The notes: generated from the letters alone by a model not told the origin. Numbered from the stretch's first letter, positions 35,196-44,333 are shown. The stretch is DNA of 55,253 bases from Opitutaceae bacterium (GCA_003151515.1 PLXS01000040.1:1-55253), one strand, 5' to 3'. Numbers and translations are program-made.

Positions 35196-35840
35196 GTGAA
35201 GCGCTCGTGCCAACCGGAGATCCTCGATTTGCTCCCCCCGGAGCACCCGGACGCCGTCCACAATAGGCGCGACCTGCGGGTCATAAACGCGATCATGAGG
35301 AACGCCTCCTGGTTCAGGACGGAGCTGCGCGCCCACCTGCGCCAGGGCGAGCGGGTTCTCGAGCTCGGGGCCGGAACGGGGGAGATCGCCATGGGCTTGA
35401 ACGCGCTCGGCGTGCCCGTGGACGGCCTGGACCTGTGGCCGCGCCCCTCCCTCTGGCCCTCGGGCAGGCGATGGCACCGCATGGACCTGCGCTCGTTCGA
35501 GGGCTACGCCGACTACCCCGTGATCATGGGCAACCTGATCTTCCACCAGTTCAGCGAGGGGGAGCTCGCGGCCCTGGGGGAGCGCCTGCGCGCGGGCGCC
35601 CGCGTGATCCTCGCCTGCGAGCCCGAGCGCCGCAAGCTCTCGCAGGTCATATTCGGTGTCGCTGGACCCCTGCTTGGGGCGAACCACGTGACGCTCCACG
35701 ACGGCCACGTGAGCGTGAGAGCCGGGTTTAGGTCCGACGAGCTGCCCCGAGCGCTGGGCCTGCCCGGCGGCGGGTGGCGCTGCACATGCGCCTCCACGCT
35801 GATCGGGGTTAACCGCATGGTGGCCGTGCGCGATCCATGA
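35196..35840 (+). CDS. class I SAM-dependent methyltransferase (polyketide unit)
   Basis: A 214-residue methyltransferase with a GTG start at 35196. The SAM-binding motif I is VLELGAGTGEIAMGL (about 54-68), followed by the acidic GLDLWP of motif II and a Pro-x-hydrophobic stretch. It is the first gene of a tight rightward operon and overlaps the flavoprotein gene by ATGA (35837-35840). The order methyltransferase, flavoprotein, type III PKS recalls srsB/srsC/srsA of Streptomyces, where the methyltransferase makes phenolic lipid methyl ethers, so O- or C-methylation of the PKS product is the likely role. The substrate is inferred. Confidence 0.86.
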   Translation: MKRSCQPEILDLLPPEHPDAVHNRRDLRVINAIMRNASWFRTELRAHLRQGERVLELGAGTGEIAMGLNALGVPVDGLDLWPRPSLWPSGRRWHRMDLRSFEGYADYPVIMGNLIFHQFSEGELAALGERLRAGARVILACEPERRKLSQVIFGVAGPLLGANHVTLHDGHVSVRAGFRSDELPRALGLPGGGWRCTCASTLIGVNRMVAVRDP

Positions 35841-36859
35841 AGGGCGCAAGGCAGATCGAGATCGTCGGAGGGGGACTGGCGGGTCTCGCGGCGGGCCTCG
35901 CTCTGCGAAGGGCGGGAGTCCCCGTGACGATTTACGAGGCGAACGGCTACCCCCGCCACAGGGTCTGCGGCGAGTTCATCTCGGGGCTGGACGGGGGGAC
36001 CACGGCGAACCTGGGCTTCGGCGAGTTCCTGGCGGGGGCCCGCCCGCACCGCGGCGTGACCTACCATCTTCGCGGGCGCCCCCTGCGCCCCCTGGCGATT
36101 CCCCGGGTCGCCTGGGGCATCAGCCGGCACACCCTTGACGCGCGGGTCGCCAGAGCCTTTGCCGAGGCTGGCGGCGACCTGCGCACGCACACCCGCGCCC
36201 CCGGGGGGGAAGCGCGCCCTGGGCGCGTCCTTGCGACCGGCCGCTGCCGCAGGGGCCGCTTCTGGGTCGGCCTGAAGGTGCATGTTTACAATCTCAAGCT
36301 GGTCAATGACTTCGAGATCCACCTTGGCGACCGGGCCTATGTCGGACTCTCGCGGGTCGAATCGTCGGCGGTGAACGTGTGCGGGATCTTCCACAGGCGC
36401 GAGGTCGCGGGCCGGGGGGTTGCCCTGGTTTGCGACTACCTGCGCGCCTGCGGCCTCGCCAAACTGGCCGAGAGGATAGCCGGCGCGGATGTCGATGCGC
36501 AGTCGTTCTGCGTGTCCGCCGCGACGCTTCGCGACACCGGCTTCGGGCCGCCGGACACCGTGCGCATCGGCGACGCCATGGCGACCATCCCGCCCTTCAC
36601 CGGCAACGGCCTCGCCATGGCCCTGCAGGGCGCCGAGCTGGCGCTCGCCCCGCTCAAAGCCTACGCGTTCGGCGAGGTTCCCTGGGAGGAGTGCGTCAGG
36701 CGCACCGCTGCGGCGCAGCGCCTGCGCTTCCGGCGAAGGCTTCTCCTTGCCCACCTCATCCATCCCTTCCTGCTTGAGCGCAGGAGGCAGGCGTGCCTCG
36801 CCCTCCTCGTGGGCCTGCGCCTGCTGCCGTTCCGGGCGTTCTACGCCGCCCTGCGATAG
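35837..36859 (+). CDS. FAD-dependent oxidoreductase (monooxygenase/reductase-like)
   Basis: A 340-residue flavoprotein. It begins with the Rossmann FAD motif IEIVGGGLAGLAAGLALRRAG (G-x-G-x-x-G at about 10-16) and ends with the second FAD motif RIGDAMATIPPFTGNGLAMAL (about 246-266), as in aromatic hydroxylases and geranylgeranyl-reductase-like proteins. A VCGEFISG stretch near residue 45 is like that of geranylgeranyl reductases. It sits between methyltransferase (4-bp overlap) and PKS (12-bp gap) and probably oxidises or reduces the polyketide, for instance a resorcinol to a quinone as proposed for SrsC. The reaction direction is uncertain. Confidence 0.84.
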   Translation: MKGARQIEIVGGGLAGLAAGLALRRAGVPVTIYEANGYPRHRVCGEFISGLDGGTTANLGFGEFLAGARPHRGVTYHLRGRPLRPLAIPRVAWGISRHTLDARVARAFAEAGGDLRTHTRAPGGEARPGRVLATGRCRRGRFWVGLKVHVYNLKLVNDFEIHLGDRAYVGLSRVESSAVNVCGIFHRREVAGRGVALVCDYLRACGLAKLAERIAGADVDAQSFCVSAATLRDTGFGPPDTVRIGDAMATIPPFTGNGLAMALQGAELALAPLKAYAFGEVPWEECVRRTAAAQRLRFRRRLLLAHLIHPFLLERRRQACLALLVGLRLLPFRAFYAALR

Positions 36860-36871
36860 CGGCGAACGCGC

Positions 36872-37906
36872 ATGTACCTGCACGCCCTAGCGACGGCCGT
36901 CCCCCCTGCGGCATTTACCCAGTCGCAGTGCTGGGACATGGTGCAGCGCTCCGGCATCCGCTCGCGCCTCTCCAGGCGGACGATGCTGATCCTGCACAGC
37001 CTGCTGCGGGGCGACCACGGGATCGCCCGGCGCCACTTCGCGATCCCCGACGTCGAGCGGGTGTTCGACCGCTCGGCGGACGAGCTAAACGGCGCCTTCC
37101 ACACCCAGGCCCCCAGGCTCGCGGCGCGCGCGCTCACCACGGCCCTCGGCCGGGCCGGCCTCGGCACCGGCGACGTCGATGCCCTGCTCGTGTGCACGTG
37201 CACGGGCTACCTTTGCCCCGGGGTCTCGAGCTACGTGGCCGAGCAGACCGGCATGCGCTCGGACGTGCTCCTGCAGGACCTGGTGGGCATGGGGTGCGGC
37301 GCCGCCCTGCCCATGCTGCGCTCGGCAAGCCACGTCCTCGCGGCCCGCCCGGGCGCGACCGTGGCGTGCGTCGCGGTCGAGGTGTGCTCGGCGGCCTTCT
37401 ACCTCGACGACGACCCGGGCGTCATCATAAGCGCCTGCCTTTTCAGCGACGGGGCGGCGGCGACCGTCTGGCGCTCGGAGCCGGGCCCCTCGCGGCTGCG
37501 CGCGTTCGACTTTAGGTCGCTGCACCTGCCGGGCGAGCGCGACAAGCTCAGGTTCGAGCAGCGCGAGGGGAAGCTGCGCAACCTGCTGGACCCCTCCGTG
37601 CCCGAGCTCGCGGCGGATGCGGTTGGCAGGCTCTGGGCCGACCGGGGCCAAAGGCCCGTCGGCGCGGTTGTCGCGCACCCGGGCGGCCGCGACGTCCTCA
37701 AGGCCGTCGGCCGCGTCGTCGCCCCGCACGGGCTGGGCCCGAGCGAGCGCACCCTTCGCGAATGCGGCAACATGAGCAGCCCGTCGGTGCTCTTCGCGCT
37801 CGAGGACGCTCTCGGGGCGCAGGGGCGGGAGCGCGTGGACGGCGATTTTTGGCTCGTGAGTTTCGGCGCAGGCTTTAGCGCACATAGCTGCCGACTCGGC
37901 GTTTGA
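36872..37906 (+). CDS. type III polyketide synthase
   Basis: A 344-residue chalcone-synthase-like enzyme. The catalytic triad is Cys142 (DLVGMGCGAALP), His269 (VAHPGGRD) and Asn300 (CGNMSSPS). The C-terminal FGAGFSAHSCRL matches the family GPG-loop position in relaxed form. Such bacterial enzymes condense malonyl-CoA with fatty acyl starters to give alkylresorcinols or alkylpyrones. It follows the flavoprotein by 12 bp and precedes the nif3 gene by 3 bp, so the unit continues beyond the biosynthetic genes. The acyl starter and product cannot be read from sequence alone. Confidence 0.92.
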   Translation: MYLHALATAVPPAAFTQSQCWDMVQRSGIRSRLSRRTMLILHSLLRGDHGIARRHFAIPDVERVFDRSADELNGAFHTQAPRLAARALTTALGRAGLGTGDVDALLVCTCTGYLCPGVSSYVAEQTGMRSDVLLQDLVGMGCGAALPMLRSASHVLAARPGATVACVAVEVCSAAFYLDDDPGVIISACLFSDGAAATVWRSEPGPSRLRAFDFRSLHLPGERDKLRFEQREGKLRNLLDPSVPELAADAVGRLWADRGQRPVGAVVAHPGGRDVLKAVGRVVAPHGLGPSERTLRECGNMSSPSVLFALEDALGAQGRERVDGDFWLVSFGAGFSAHSCRLGV

Positions 37907-37909
37907 ACC

Positions 37910-38662
37910 ATGGCCAAGCTCTCCGACATCGTCGCCTTCTGCGACAGGCGCACCCGGATGCGGGCGTTCAAGGACGCGCCGGGCGCGTTCAACGGCCTGC
38001 AGGTCGGCAACGCGGGCAAGGTGACCCGCGTCGGCGCCGCGGTCGACGCCGGCGTCGTCCCGTTTCGCAAGGCGGTGGCGGCCGGGGTCGATTTCCTGAT
38101 CGTCCACCACGGGATGTACTGGGACATGCCCCGAGCGCTCACGGGACCGGCGCGTTTGCGCGTCGAGGTGCTCATGCTCGGCAGCTGCGCCCTTTACTCA
38201 AGCCACCTGCCGCTCGATTCCCACCCGCAGATCGGCAACAACGCCCTGATCGCCCGCCAGCTCGGGCTGCGCCCGACCCGCGGCTTCCTTTGGAACGAGG
38301 GCGGCCACATCGGGCGGATCGCGCCCTCGCGCTTGCCCAGGGCCGCCCTGCGGCGGCGCCTCGAGGCCCTGTATCCCCGCGTCACCGCCATTGAGTTCGG
38401 GCCGGCGAGGCCGGCGAGGGTTGCGGTATGCAGCGGCAGCGGAAACGGGGCCATGCGGGCGCTCCTTGACGAGGGCGTGGACACGCTCGTGACCGGGGAG
38501 CTGCGCGAGGAATGGTTCAACGTGGCCCAGGAGCAGGGCCTCAACCTGTACCTCTGCGGCCACTACGCCACGGAGGTCCACGGCGTGCGCGCCCTCGCGG
38601 CGGAGGTCTCGGCAAAGTTTGGGTTGCCCTGGGAGTTCATTGGGACCGAAAATCCCCTCTAG
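37910..38662 (+). CDS. Nif3-like dinuclear metal protein (DUF34)
   Basis: A 250-residue NIF3/DUF34 protein, often annotated GTP cyclohydrolase 1 type 2, though the real activity is unsettled. Visible family features are FNGLQVGN near the N-terminus, the metal-binding [13 protein letters not shown] with paired His, [15 protein letters not shown], and [14 protein letters not shown] with two further metal ligands. It lies 3 bp after the PKS stop and 20 bp before aroQ, so it is probably co-transcribed with both. A link to the PKS pathway is only positional. Confidence 0.9.
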   Translation: MAKLSDIVAFCDRRTRMRAFKDAPGAFNGLQVGNAGKVTRVGAAVDAGVVPFRKAVAAGVDFLIVHHGMYWDMPRALTGPARLRVEVLMLGSCALYSSHLPLDSHPQIGNNALIARQLGLRPTRGFLWNEGGHIGRIAPSRLPRAALRRRLEALYPRVTAIEFGPARPARVAVCSGSGNGAMRALLDEGVDTLVTGELREEWFNVAQEQGLNLYLCGHYATEVHGVRALAAEVSAKFGLPWEFIGTENPL

Positions 38663-38682
38663 CGCGTCCCCGACGCGACCCC

Positions 38683-39111
38683 ATGAAGAAGATTGCAATA
38701 CTCAACGGACCCAACCTCGACCGGCTCGGCAAGCGCGAGCCGGAGATCTACGGCAACGCGACGCTGGGCGACCTTGAGAAGGCCCTCAGGGCGGAGTTCG
38801 CGCCGGCGGCCAAGCTCGAATTCTTCCAGTCCAACCACGAGGGCGAGCTCATCGACCGGATCGCGAAGCTGGCCGACGACGGCTTCGACGGGATCGTGAT
38901 CAACGGCGGCGCGCTCACCCACACGAGCGTGGCGCTTCGCGACGCCCTCCTGGGGGCGCGCGTCCCGGCCGTCGAGGTCCACATCTCAAACATCTACAAG
39001 AGGGAGGAGTTCCGCCACACCTCGCTCACGGCGCCCGCATGCACGGCCGTCATCACCGGCCTCGGGCTGGAGGGCTACCACGCCGCCGTGCGCTTCCTCC
39101 TCAAGGCGTGA
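38683..39111 (+). CDS. aroQ: type II 3-dehydroquinate dehydratase
   Basis: Third step of the shikimate pathway. The 142-residue protein starts [23 protein letters not shown] (catalytic Tyr in the flexible loop) and has the [14 protein letters not shown] and [18 protein letters not shown] blocks and [18 protein letters not shown] with the catalytic His. Length matches type II enzymes (about 145). It follows nif3 by 20 bp and overlaps the next gene by 4 bases (GTGA). Being in the PKS unit could mean only that the operon grew by addition. Confidence 0.94.
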   Translation: MKKIAILNGPNLDRLGKREPEIYGNATLGDLEKALRAEFAPAAKLEFFQSNHEGELIDRIAKLADDGFDGIVINGGALTHTSVALRDALLGARVPAVEVHISNIYKREEFRHTSLTAPACTAVITGLGLEGYHAAVRFLLKA

Positions 39112-39611
39112 GCGCACCGTTGGCGGCCGGGGACTGGTTCGTCTGCCATACGCGGCCGCGCAGGGAGAAGAAGTTCGCGGCGCTCATGGCCGCCGAGGCC
39201 ATGGAGCACTACCTTCCCCTGGTGGAAAGCGTCCGGCGTTACCCCAGCGGGGCGAAACGCTTCACGAAGCCGCTCTTCCCCGGATACGTCTTTGCAAGGG
39301 TGCCCGCCGAGCGGAAGGCGAGGATCTACCAGCAGGATCTCCTTGCCCGCGCGATCCCCGTCGAGGACGAGCTCCGGTTCCTGGCGCAGCTTGCTGACGT
39401 CCGAAAGATCGTCTCGTCGGGCGTCGCCTTGACGGTGATCCCGCTGCTGACGCGCGGAAGGCGCGTGCGGATCGTGGGGGGCGCGCTCCACGGCCTCGAG
39501 GGCCTGGTCGACGATTCATCCGACCCGCGCGGCGTCGTGATTGCGGTCGACGTCCTGCGTCAGGGTCTCCTGCTCAGGGTGCCCGCCGAGAGGGTCCAGG
39601 CCCTACCCTAG
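39108..39611 (+). CDS. NusG-family transcription factor (RfaH/LoaP-like)
   Basis: A 167-residue specialised NusG paralogue. The NGN domain runs from [18 protein letters not shown] through HYLPLVES to [16 protein letters not shown], the pattern shared by NusG, RfaH and LoaP. A KOW motif is [18 protein letters not shown] near 120-137. It is not in the secE-nusG-rplK context, so it is likely not the housekeeping NusG. It starts with GTG at 39108, overlapping the aroQ stop, and ends the operon that begins with the methyltransferase. Such paralogues suppress termination in long surface-polysaccharide or antibiotic operons. I see no ops-like element upstream. Confidence 0.85.
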   Translation: MSAPLAAGDWFVCHTRPRREKKFAALMAAEAMEHYLPLVESVRRYPSGAKRFTKPLFPGYVFARVPAERKARIYQQDLLARAIPVEDELRFLAQLADVRKIVSSGVALTVIPLLTRGRRVRIVGGALHGLEGLVDDSSDPRGVVIAVDVLRQGLLLRVPAERVQALP

Positions 39612-39632
39612 GGAACGGCACCTTGGCGCGCC

Positions 39633-40151
39633 TCAACGCAGCGCCCAGAGGGCGTGGGCCAGGTGGAGCGTCGCGCAGGTGGCGAGCGCAGCCGCCGTGT
39701 CGTCGGCCACCACTCCCCATCCCCCCGGCAGCTCCTGAAGCGAATCGATGACCCAGGGCTTGAAGATGTCGAAGAGGCGGAAGAGGCAGAAGCCGGCGGC
39801 AAGCAGGGCGATGTACGCGAGGCCCCCCGTCCCGGCGATCCACTGCCAGCCCAGGAAGCAAAGCGGCATGGCCACGAACTCATCCAGGATCACCTCCCCG
39901 GGGTCGCGCCGGCCCAGCCGAATCTCCGCCTCGCCGCAGAGGCCGACCGCCACGTAGAAGCCGATCGCGCTCGCGACCAGGTTCCCGGCGATGCCCATGT
40001 AGCTAAAGCACAGGACGAAGTAGAGCGTGCCCGCAGCGGAGCCCCACGTGCCGGGCGCCCGCATGCGCCGGCCGAGGGGCCCGAGCGTCGCGAAGCCCAC
40101 CACGGCCTCGGTGGGAAGCTGCTTGGTCCACCCTGGCTGGCCGAGCTTCAT
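39633..40151 (-). CDS. pgpA: phosphatidylglycerophosphatase A
   Basis: Removes the phosphate from phosphatidylglycerol-P. The 172-residue membrane protein has the PgpA motif DPGEVILDEFVAMPL (acidic active-site cluster) and APGTWGSAAG near the N-terminus, plus about four hydrophobic segments. It overlaps the stop of pgsA by the ATGA pattern (40148-40151), which couples the two successive steps of phosphatidylglycerol synthesis. It ends 21 bp from the convergent NusG paralogue. The open frame continues upstream to 40865, where it is only a shadow of pgsA. Confidence 0.9.
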   Translation of the reverse strand: MKLGQPGWTKQLPTEAVVGFATLGPLGRRMRAPGTWGSAAGTLYFVLCFSYMGIAGNLVASAIGFYVAVGLCGEAEIRLGRRDPGEVILDEFVAMPLCFLGWQWIAGTGGLAYIALLAAGFCLFRLFDIFKPWVIDSLQELPGGWGVVADDTAAALATCATLHLAHALWALR

Positions 40152-40744
40152 GGCCGGGGGCGCTCGTCGCCGAACACCAGGGAGGCATTGCGCGAGATAT
40201 AGCGGTAGCCCGACCAGACCGACAGGGCCGTCCCCAAGACATAGATGAAGACGCCCACGTTGAGGACGAGCTTGACGAAGGCCGAGGCGTCCCAGTGGAA
40301 GAGGTACCCGCCGTCCTGCGACACCATCGGGGCGCCGAGGAAGAACCCGAGCGCGACAAGCTGCGTGACCGTCTTCGACTTGCCGGCGCGGTCGGCCGCG
40401 ACGACGACGCCCTTTGAAGCGGCCACCATGCGCATGGCGGTGACCAGGAACTCGCGGCAGAGCGTGATCAGGGCCAGCGCAAGCGGGATCTCGTGCTTCT
40501 CCACAAGGGCGATGACGATGCCGATCACCATGATCTTGTCCGCCATGGCGTCCATCAGCTTGCCGAAGTTGGAGACGAGCCCCTGCTTCCTCGCGATGTA
40601 GCCGTCGAGCCAGTCGCCCACGGCGGCGCCGATGAACAGGACGAACGCCAGCGTTGCGGCGCCGGGCCACGCGGGGTACATGAGCCCCACGATCACGAAC
40701 ATGAGCGGGATGCGCGACAGCGTGAGGGCGTTGGGTACGTTCAT
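40148..40744 (-). CDS. pgsA: CDP-diacylglycerol-glycerol-3-phosphate 3-phosphatidyltransferase
   Basis: Makes phosphatidylglycerol-P. The 198-residue membrane protein begins NVPNALTLSRIPLMFVIVG and carries the CDP-alcohol phosphotransferase motif D-G-(x2)-A-R-(x8)-G-(x3)-D-(x3)-D in DGYIARKQGLVSNFGKLMDA (about 47-66). It shares a 4-bp overlap with pgpA, so the order pgsA-pgpA gives both steps of the pathway from one transcript. coaD is divergent, 107 bp away. Confidence 0.93.
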   Translation of the reverse strand: MNVPNALTLSRIPLMFVIVGLMYPAWPGAATLAFVLFIGAAVGDWLDGYIARKQGLVSNFGKLMDAMADKIMVIGIVIALVEKHEIPLALALITLCREFLVTAMRMVAASKGVVVAADRAGKSKTVTQLVALGFFLGAPMVSQDGGYLFHWDASAFVKLVLNVGVFIYVLGTALSVWSGYRYISRNASLVFGDERPRP

Positions 40745-40851
40745 TCTGCTGCCCTAGAAAAACATCCCGGAAGGGCGACGAACGCAACATCGGAGAGAGG
40801 AACGCGCTCGCCAACGGCCCCCTTCCTGTCTTGCCTACCCCGGCGACGCGC

Positions 40852-41331
40852 ATGCGCCACTGCATCTATCCCGGGACCTTCGACCCGATCACCTACGGAC
40901 ACCTGGACGTGCTCTCCCGCGCGTCGAAGCTCTTTGATCGCGTGACGGTCGCGATCGCCGAGAACCCGGGCAAGGACCCCCTCTTCTCGCCCGAGGAGCG
41001 CCTGGCCATGGTCCTGCCGAACGTCGAGCGCCTTAAGAACGTGAGGGTCACCATCTTCGGGGGCCTGCTGGTCGACTTCGCGATCGCGCAGAAGGCCCAC
41101 GCGATCATCCGCGGCCTGCGCGCTCTCTCGGACTTCGAGTTCGAGTTCAACATGGCGCTCATGAACCGCCACCTGGAGCCCCGGATCGAGGCGATCTTCG
41201 TCATGCCGAACGAGCAGTTCAGCTACACGAGCTCTTCCCTCGTGAAGCAGGTGGCGCGCTACGGCGGCCAGGTCGGAAAGTTCGTGCCGCCGAACGTCGC
41301 GAAGGCGCTCAAGCGGGCGTTTGCTAGATGA
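40852..41331 (+). CDS. coaD: phosphopantetheine adenylyltransferase
   Basis: Adenylates 4'-phosphopantetheine in CoA synthesis. The 159-residue nucleotidyltransferase has the signature YPGTFDPITYGHLDVLSRA with T/HxGH (TYGH), FAEN-like AENPGKDPLFSPEER, and the C-terminal YTSSSLVKQVARYGG (ISSS-like). ATG 40852 gives the family N-terminus; a TTG at 40831 is less likely. The stop overlaps the following gene by 4 bp. Confidence 0.95.
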   Translation: MRHCIYPGTFDPITYGHLDVLSRASKLFDRVTVAIAENPGKDPLFSPEERLAMVLPNVERLKNVRVTIFGGLLVDFAIAQKAHAIIRGLRALSDFEFEFNMALMNRHLEPRIEAIFVMPNEQFSYTSSSLVKQVARYGGQVGKFVPPNVAKALKRAFAR

Positions 41332-41972
41332 CGGGCGCCGCGGCAGGCGCCTCCCGGCTAAGGGTCGGGCTGGCCGCGGGGCTGCTGTGCGTGCTGGCCC
41401 CAGGCGCGGCGGCCGCGCCGCTGGGCGACGCGGTCGCCCTCTACAAGAAGGGGCGCCTGGCCGAGGCCCGGGCTATCCTTGAGCCCCTGGTGGCTGCCGA
41501 GCCGCAGAACGCCGCCGCGCTCTACTACCTGGGCATGGTTCTCGAGCGTTCCGGCGGGACCGCCTCGCTCGACGGCTCGCGCCAGATGCTCGGGCGCGCG
41601 GTCCAGCTCTCTCCGCAGAACGCGACCTATCTCGCGGAGTACGCGGGCGTCTGCCTGGAGCTCGCGGACCGCGACAGCTCGCTCGGGCTGGCCCTCGAGG
41701 GGCGCGACGCCATGATCCGGGCCCTGGCCGCCAACCCGCGCGACATGGAGGCGCGCGAGGCGCTCATGGAGTTCTACGCCAAGGCCCCGTGGCCGATCGG
41801 CGACTCGGGCAAGGCCATGGAGCAGGCGGCCGAGATCGCCAAGCGCGACGCCAAGAGGGGCGCCGCGGCCTACAGGGACATCGCCGGGATATTCGAAAAG
41901 GCGGGGCGCGCCGACCTGGCGCTCTCGGCGGAGCGCGAGGCGCAAAGGCTCGCACCGGGCAAGGCGCAGTGA
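41328..41972 (+). CDS. secreted tetratricopeptide-repeat protein
   Basis: A 214-residue protein with a signal peptide (about 10-30, ending AAAAPLG) and TPR-like helices. A typical repeat is AEPQNAAALYYLGMVLERSGG (about 56-76), with further pairs near 85-115 and 175-210. No catalytic motif is present, so it is likely a periplasmic protein-interaction module. It overlaps coaD by ATGA (41328-41331) and precedes the metallo-hydrolase gene by 14 bp. The binding partner is unknown. Confidence 0.82.
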   Translation: MTGAAAGASRLRVGLAAGLLCVLAPGAAAAPLGDAVALYKKGRLAEARAILEPLVAAEPQNAAALYYLGMVLERSGGTASLDGSRQMLGRAVQLSPQNATYLAEYAGVCLELADRDSSLGLALEGRDAMIRALAANPRDMEAREALMEFYAKAPWPIGDSGKAMEQAAEIAKRDAKRGAAAYRDIAGIFEKAGRADLALSAEREAQRLAPGKAQ

Positions 41973-41986
41973 TACGGTAGGCGCCG

Positions 41987-42811
41987 ATGCCCCGCATACC
42001 CATCGAGGACAGCTTCAGCGACGTGATAGGAAAGGCCCAGCGCGGCCTCGGGGTTACGGACGCGGACCTGTGCGCCCGGGCGGAGGTCACCCCGGAGGAC
42101 CTGGGTGCGGTCAAGTCCGGCACGGTGATCGACGCCGTCATCCGGCGCGTCGCCCGCCACCTCAAGCTCTCCCCCGACGCCCTCCAGGAGCTGGCGCACA
42201 AGGGCTGGTACCCCGAGGTGCCGGTCTTCCGCCACGGCTTCGCCATATTCAACACCCCGTTCGAGGACATGACGGTCAACAGCTACCTGGTCTGGGACGG
42301 GCGCAGCCGCGCGGCGGCGGCCTTCGACACGGGCTCGGACTGCACCGCCATGCTCGACCTCGTCCGGTCGCAGAAGCTGCGCCTTGAGATGATATTCCTC
42401 ACGCACACGCACGACGACCACGTGGCGGACCTGCGGCGGCTGGCCGCGGAGAGCGGGGCCGAGGTCTGGGCGAGCGAGCGTGAGCCCTCGGACCACCCCG
42501 GCGCCAAGCAGTTCCGTGAGAACGCCCACTTCCACCTGGGCGAGGTCGCGATCAAGACGCTGTCGACCTGGGGGCATTCCCCGGGCCAGACGAGCTACTA
42601 CGTGACCGGCCTTAGCTTCCCGCTGGCGATCGTCGGCGACTCCCTCTTTTCGTGCTCCATCGGCGGCAGCCCGACCCATTTCGCCGACCAGTACAGGAAC
42701 GACGTCGAGAAGATACTGAGCCTGCCGCGGGACACGGTTCTCGCCTGCGGCCACGGCCCCCTTACAACGGTGGCCCAGGAGAAACGCCACAACCCCTTCT
42801 TCGCCTCCTAA
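41987..42811 (+). CDS. metallo-beta-lactamase-fold hydrolase with N-terminal HTH-like segment
   Basis: A 274-residue protein. The zinc motif FLTHTHDDHVADL (HxHxDH, about 137-149), the later THF/GHSPGQTS with a His ligand (about 191-198), IVGDSLFSC and the terminal CGHGPLTT place it in the MBL fold near glyoxalase II-like hydrolases. The first 70 residues look like a small helical helix-turn-helix domain (DLCARAEVTPEDLGAVKSG), an unusual addition to this fold. The stop is at 42811, then 36 bp to the kinase. The substrate is not evident. Confidence 0.87.
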   Translation: MPRIPIEDSFSDVIGKAQRGLGVTDADLCARAEVTPEDLGAVKSGTVIDAVIRRVARHLKLSPDALQELAHKGWYPEVPVFRHGFAIFNTPFEDMTVNSYLVWDGRSRAAAAFDTGSDCTAMLDLVRSQKLRLEMIFLTHTHDDHVADLRRLAAESGAEVWASEREPSDHPGAKQFRENAHFHLGEVAIKTLSTWGHSPGQTSYYVTGLSFPLAIVGDSLFSCSIGGSPTHFADQYRNDVEKILSLPRDTVLACGHGPLTTVAQEKRHNPFFAS

Positions 42812-42847
42812 GGCGCGCACCACGGGCTAGATCCGTACTCGACTCCG

Positions 42848-44305
42848 ATGTCCCCCTCGCGCAAACTTTCAACGTCAGTCGAATCCTCGATGAAACGCAA
42901 AACGCTGTTTGTCCTCATTTTGGCTTTTGGCCTGCTCATAGCATGGATCCTGATCATTACGGACGAGCAGGTCCGCGATAAGCTCGGCCCCACCCTCTAC
43001 ATCATCGGGTTCGCGATCACGGGGGCCATGCTGCTGCTGCTGGCCGGGTACGTCTGGGACCAGGCGCTCGTCAAGACCCTGCGCTCCATCCACAGCACCA
43101 CGGACTCGATCAAGATCGAGAGCCAGCCGATGGGCGCGGACGAGGAGTCGGACTCGGACGAGATCATAGGCCTCGCGCGCAAGATCGAGCGCATGGCGCG
43201 CTCGCTCCAGCAGGTCGAGGCGAGCTACAAGGGGATCGTCGAGGACCAGCCGGACCTCATCTGCCGCTACAAGAACGACGGCAAGATAACCTTCGTGAAC
43301 GGCGCCTACGCCCGCGCCGTCAACCGCAAGCGCAACGAGGTCGTCGGGGAGGACTTCCCCTACTTCGCGCCCGGGGCCGCGATCGCCGACGAGCCCTACA
43401 CGTTCGAGTCCGAGATGACCTTCAACGACGGCCGGCGCCTCTGGATCCGCTGGACGCAGCGCGCCATCAAAGACGACGAGCGCACCACGATGGAGTACCA
43501 GGCCGTCGGCCACGACATCACGGAGCGCAAGGAGGCCGAGGCGGCGCTCCTGCGCGCCAAGGAGGCCGCGGAGGCCGCCGACCGCGCGAAGTCGGAGTTT
43601 CTGGCGATCGTGAGCCACGAGCTAAGAACGCCCATCAACGCGATAGTCGGGTTCTCCAAGATGCTGGGTTCCACCACGCTTACGCTGGACCAGCGCGAGC
43701 AGGTGGAGATGATCAACTCAAGCGGCCTCGCCCTGGAGAAGATCATCGCCGACATCCTCAACCTCTCGAAGCTCGAGAGCGGCAAGGTCGACATCGAGCA
43801 TGCCCCCTTCCCGATTCGGTCGTGCGTGCAGGATATCTGCGCCTTCTACGCGCCGAAGGCGCGCTCGGTGGCCCTGGCCCTCGACTCGAAGGTCGACTCC
43901 AGCGTCCCGGAGATCGTGAACAGCGACGAGGGGCGCATCCGCCAGATCCTCAACAACCTGATCGGAAACGCCCTCAAGTTCACCGAGCGCGGCGGCGTGT
44001 CGGTCGAGGTGTCGTGCGCCCGCGGCGAGCCGATAGAGCCCGGCTCGCACCGCCGCGTCGCCCGGCTTTTCTTCGCGATCAAGGACTCCGGCATCGGGAT
44101 CCCGCCGGAGAAGCTGGACGGGCTATTCCAGCCCTTCAGCCAGGTCGACACCTCGTCCACGAGGCGCCGGGGCGGCACGGGCCTGGGCCTGATCATCTCC
44201 AAGCGCCTCTGCGATCTGATGGGGGGCTCGATCTCGGTCGAAAGCCGCGTCGGCGAGGGCTCGACCTTCAGGTTCTCGATCCTGACCGACTTCGAGGAAG
44301 CGTAG
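42848..44305 (+). CDS. membrane-bound PAS-domain sensor histidine kinase
   Basis: A 485-residue hybrid-free histidine kinase. Two transmembrane helices (about 17-38 and 47-69) flank a very short periplasmic loop, so it probably senses the membrane or cytoplasm. A PAS domain (about 120-230) follows, then HisKA with the phospho-acceptor in FLAIVSHELRTP (His257) and a HATPase domain with the N box RQILNNLIGNALKFT, G1 box KDSGIGIP and G2 box GGTGLGL. No receiver or adjacent regulator gene is present, so it is an orphan kinase. The nearest REC-only proteins in the window are at 49246 and 50145. ATG 42848 or 42890. Confidence 0.92.
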   Translation: MSPSRKLSTSVESSMKRKTLFVLILAFGLLIAWILIITDEQVRDKLGPTLYIIGFAITGAMLLLLAGYVWDQALVKTLRSIHSTTDSIKIESQPMGADEESDSDEIIGLARKIERMARSLQQVEASYKGIVEDQPDLICRYKNDGKITFVNGAYARAVNRKRNEVVGEDFPYFAPGAAIADEPYTFESEMTFNDGRRLWIRWTQRAIKDDERTTMEYQAVGHDITERKEAEAALLRAKEAAEAADRAKSEFLAIVSHELRTPINAIVGFSKMLGSTTLTLDQREQVEMINSSGLALEKIIADILNLSKLESGKVDIEHAPFPIRSCVQDICAFYAPKARSVALALDSKVDSSVPEIVNSDEGRIRQILNNLIGNALKFTERGGVSVEVSCARGEPIEPGSHRRVARLFFAIKDSGIGIPPEKLDGLFQPFSQVDTSSTRRRGGTGLGLIISKRLCDLMGGSISVESRVGEGSTFRFSILTDFEEA

Positions 44306-44333
44306 GCGAAGGGCCCGTGCGGGCGCCGTGAGC

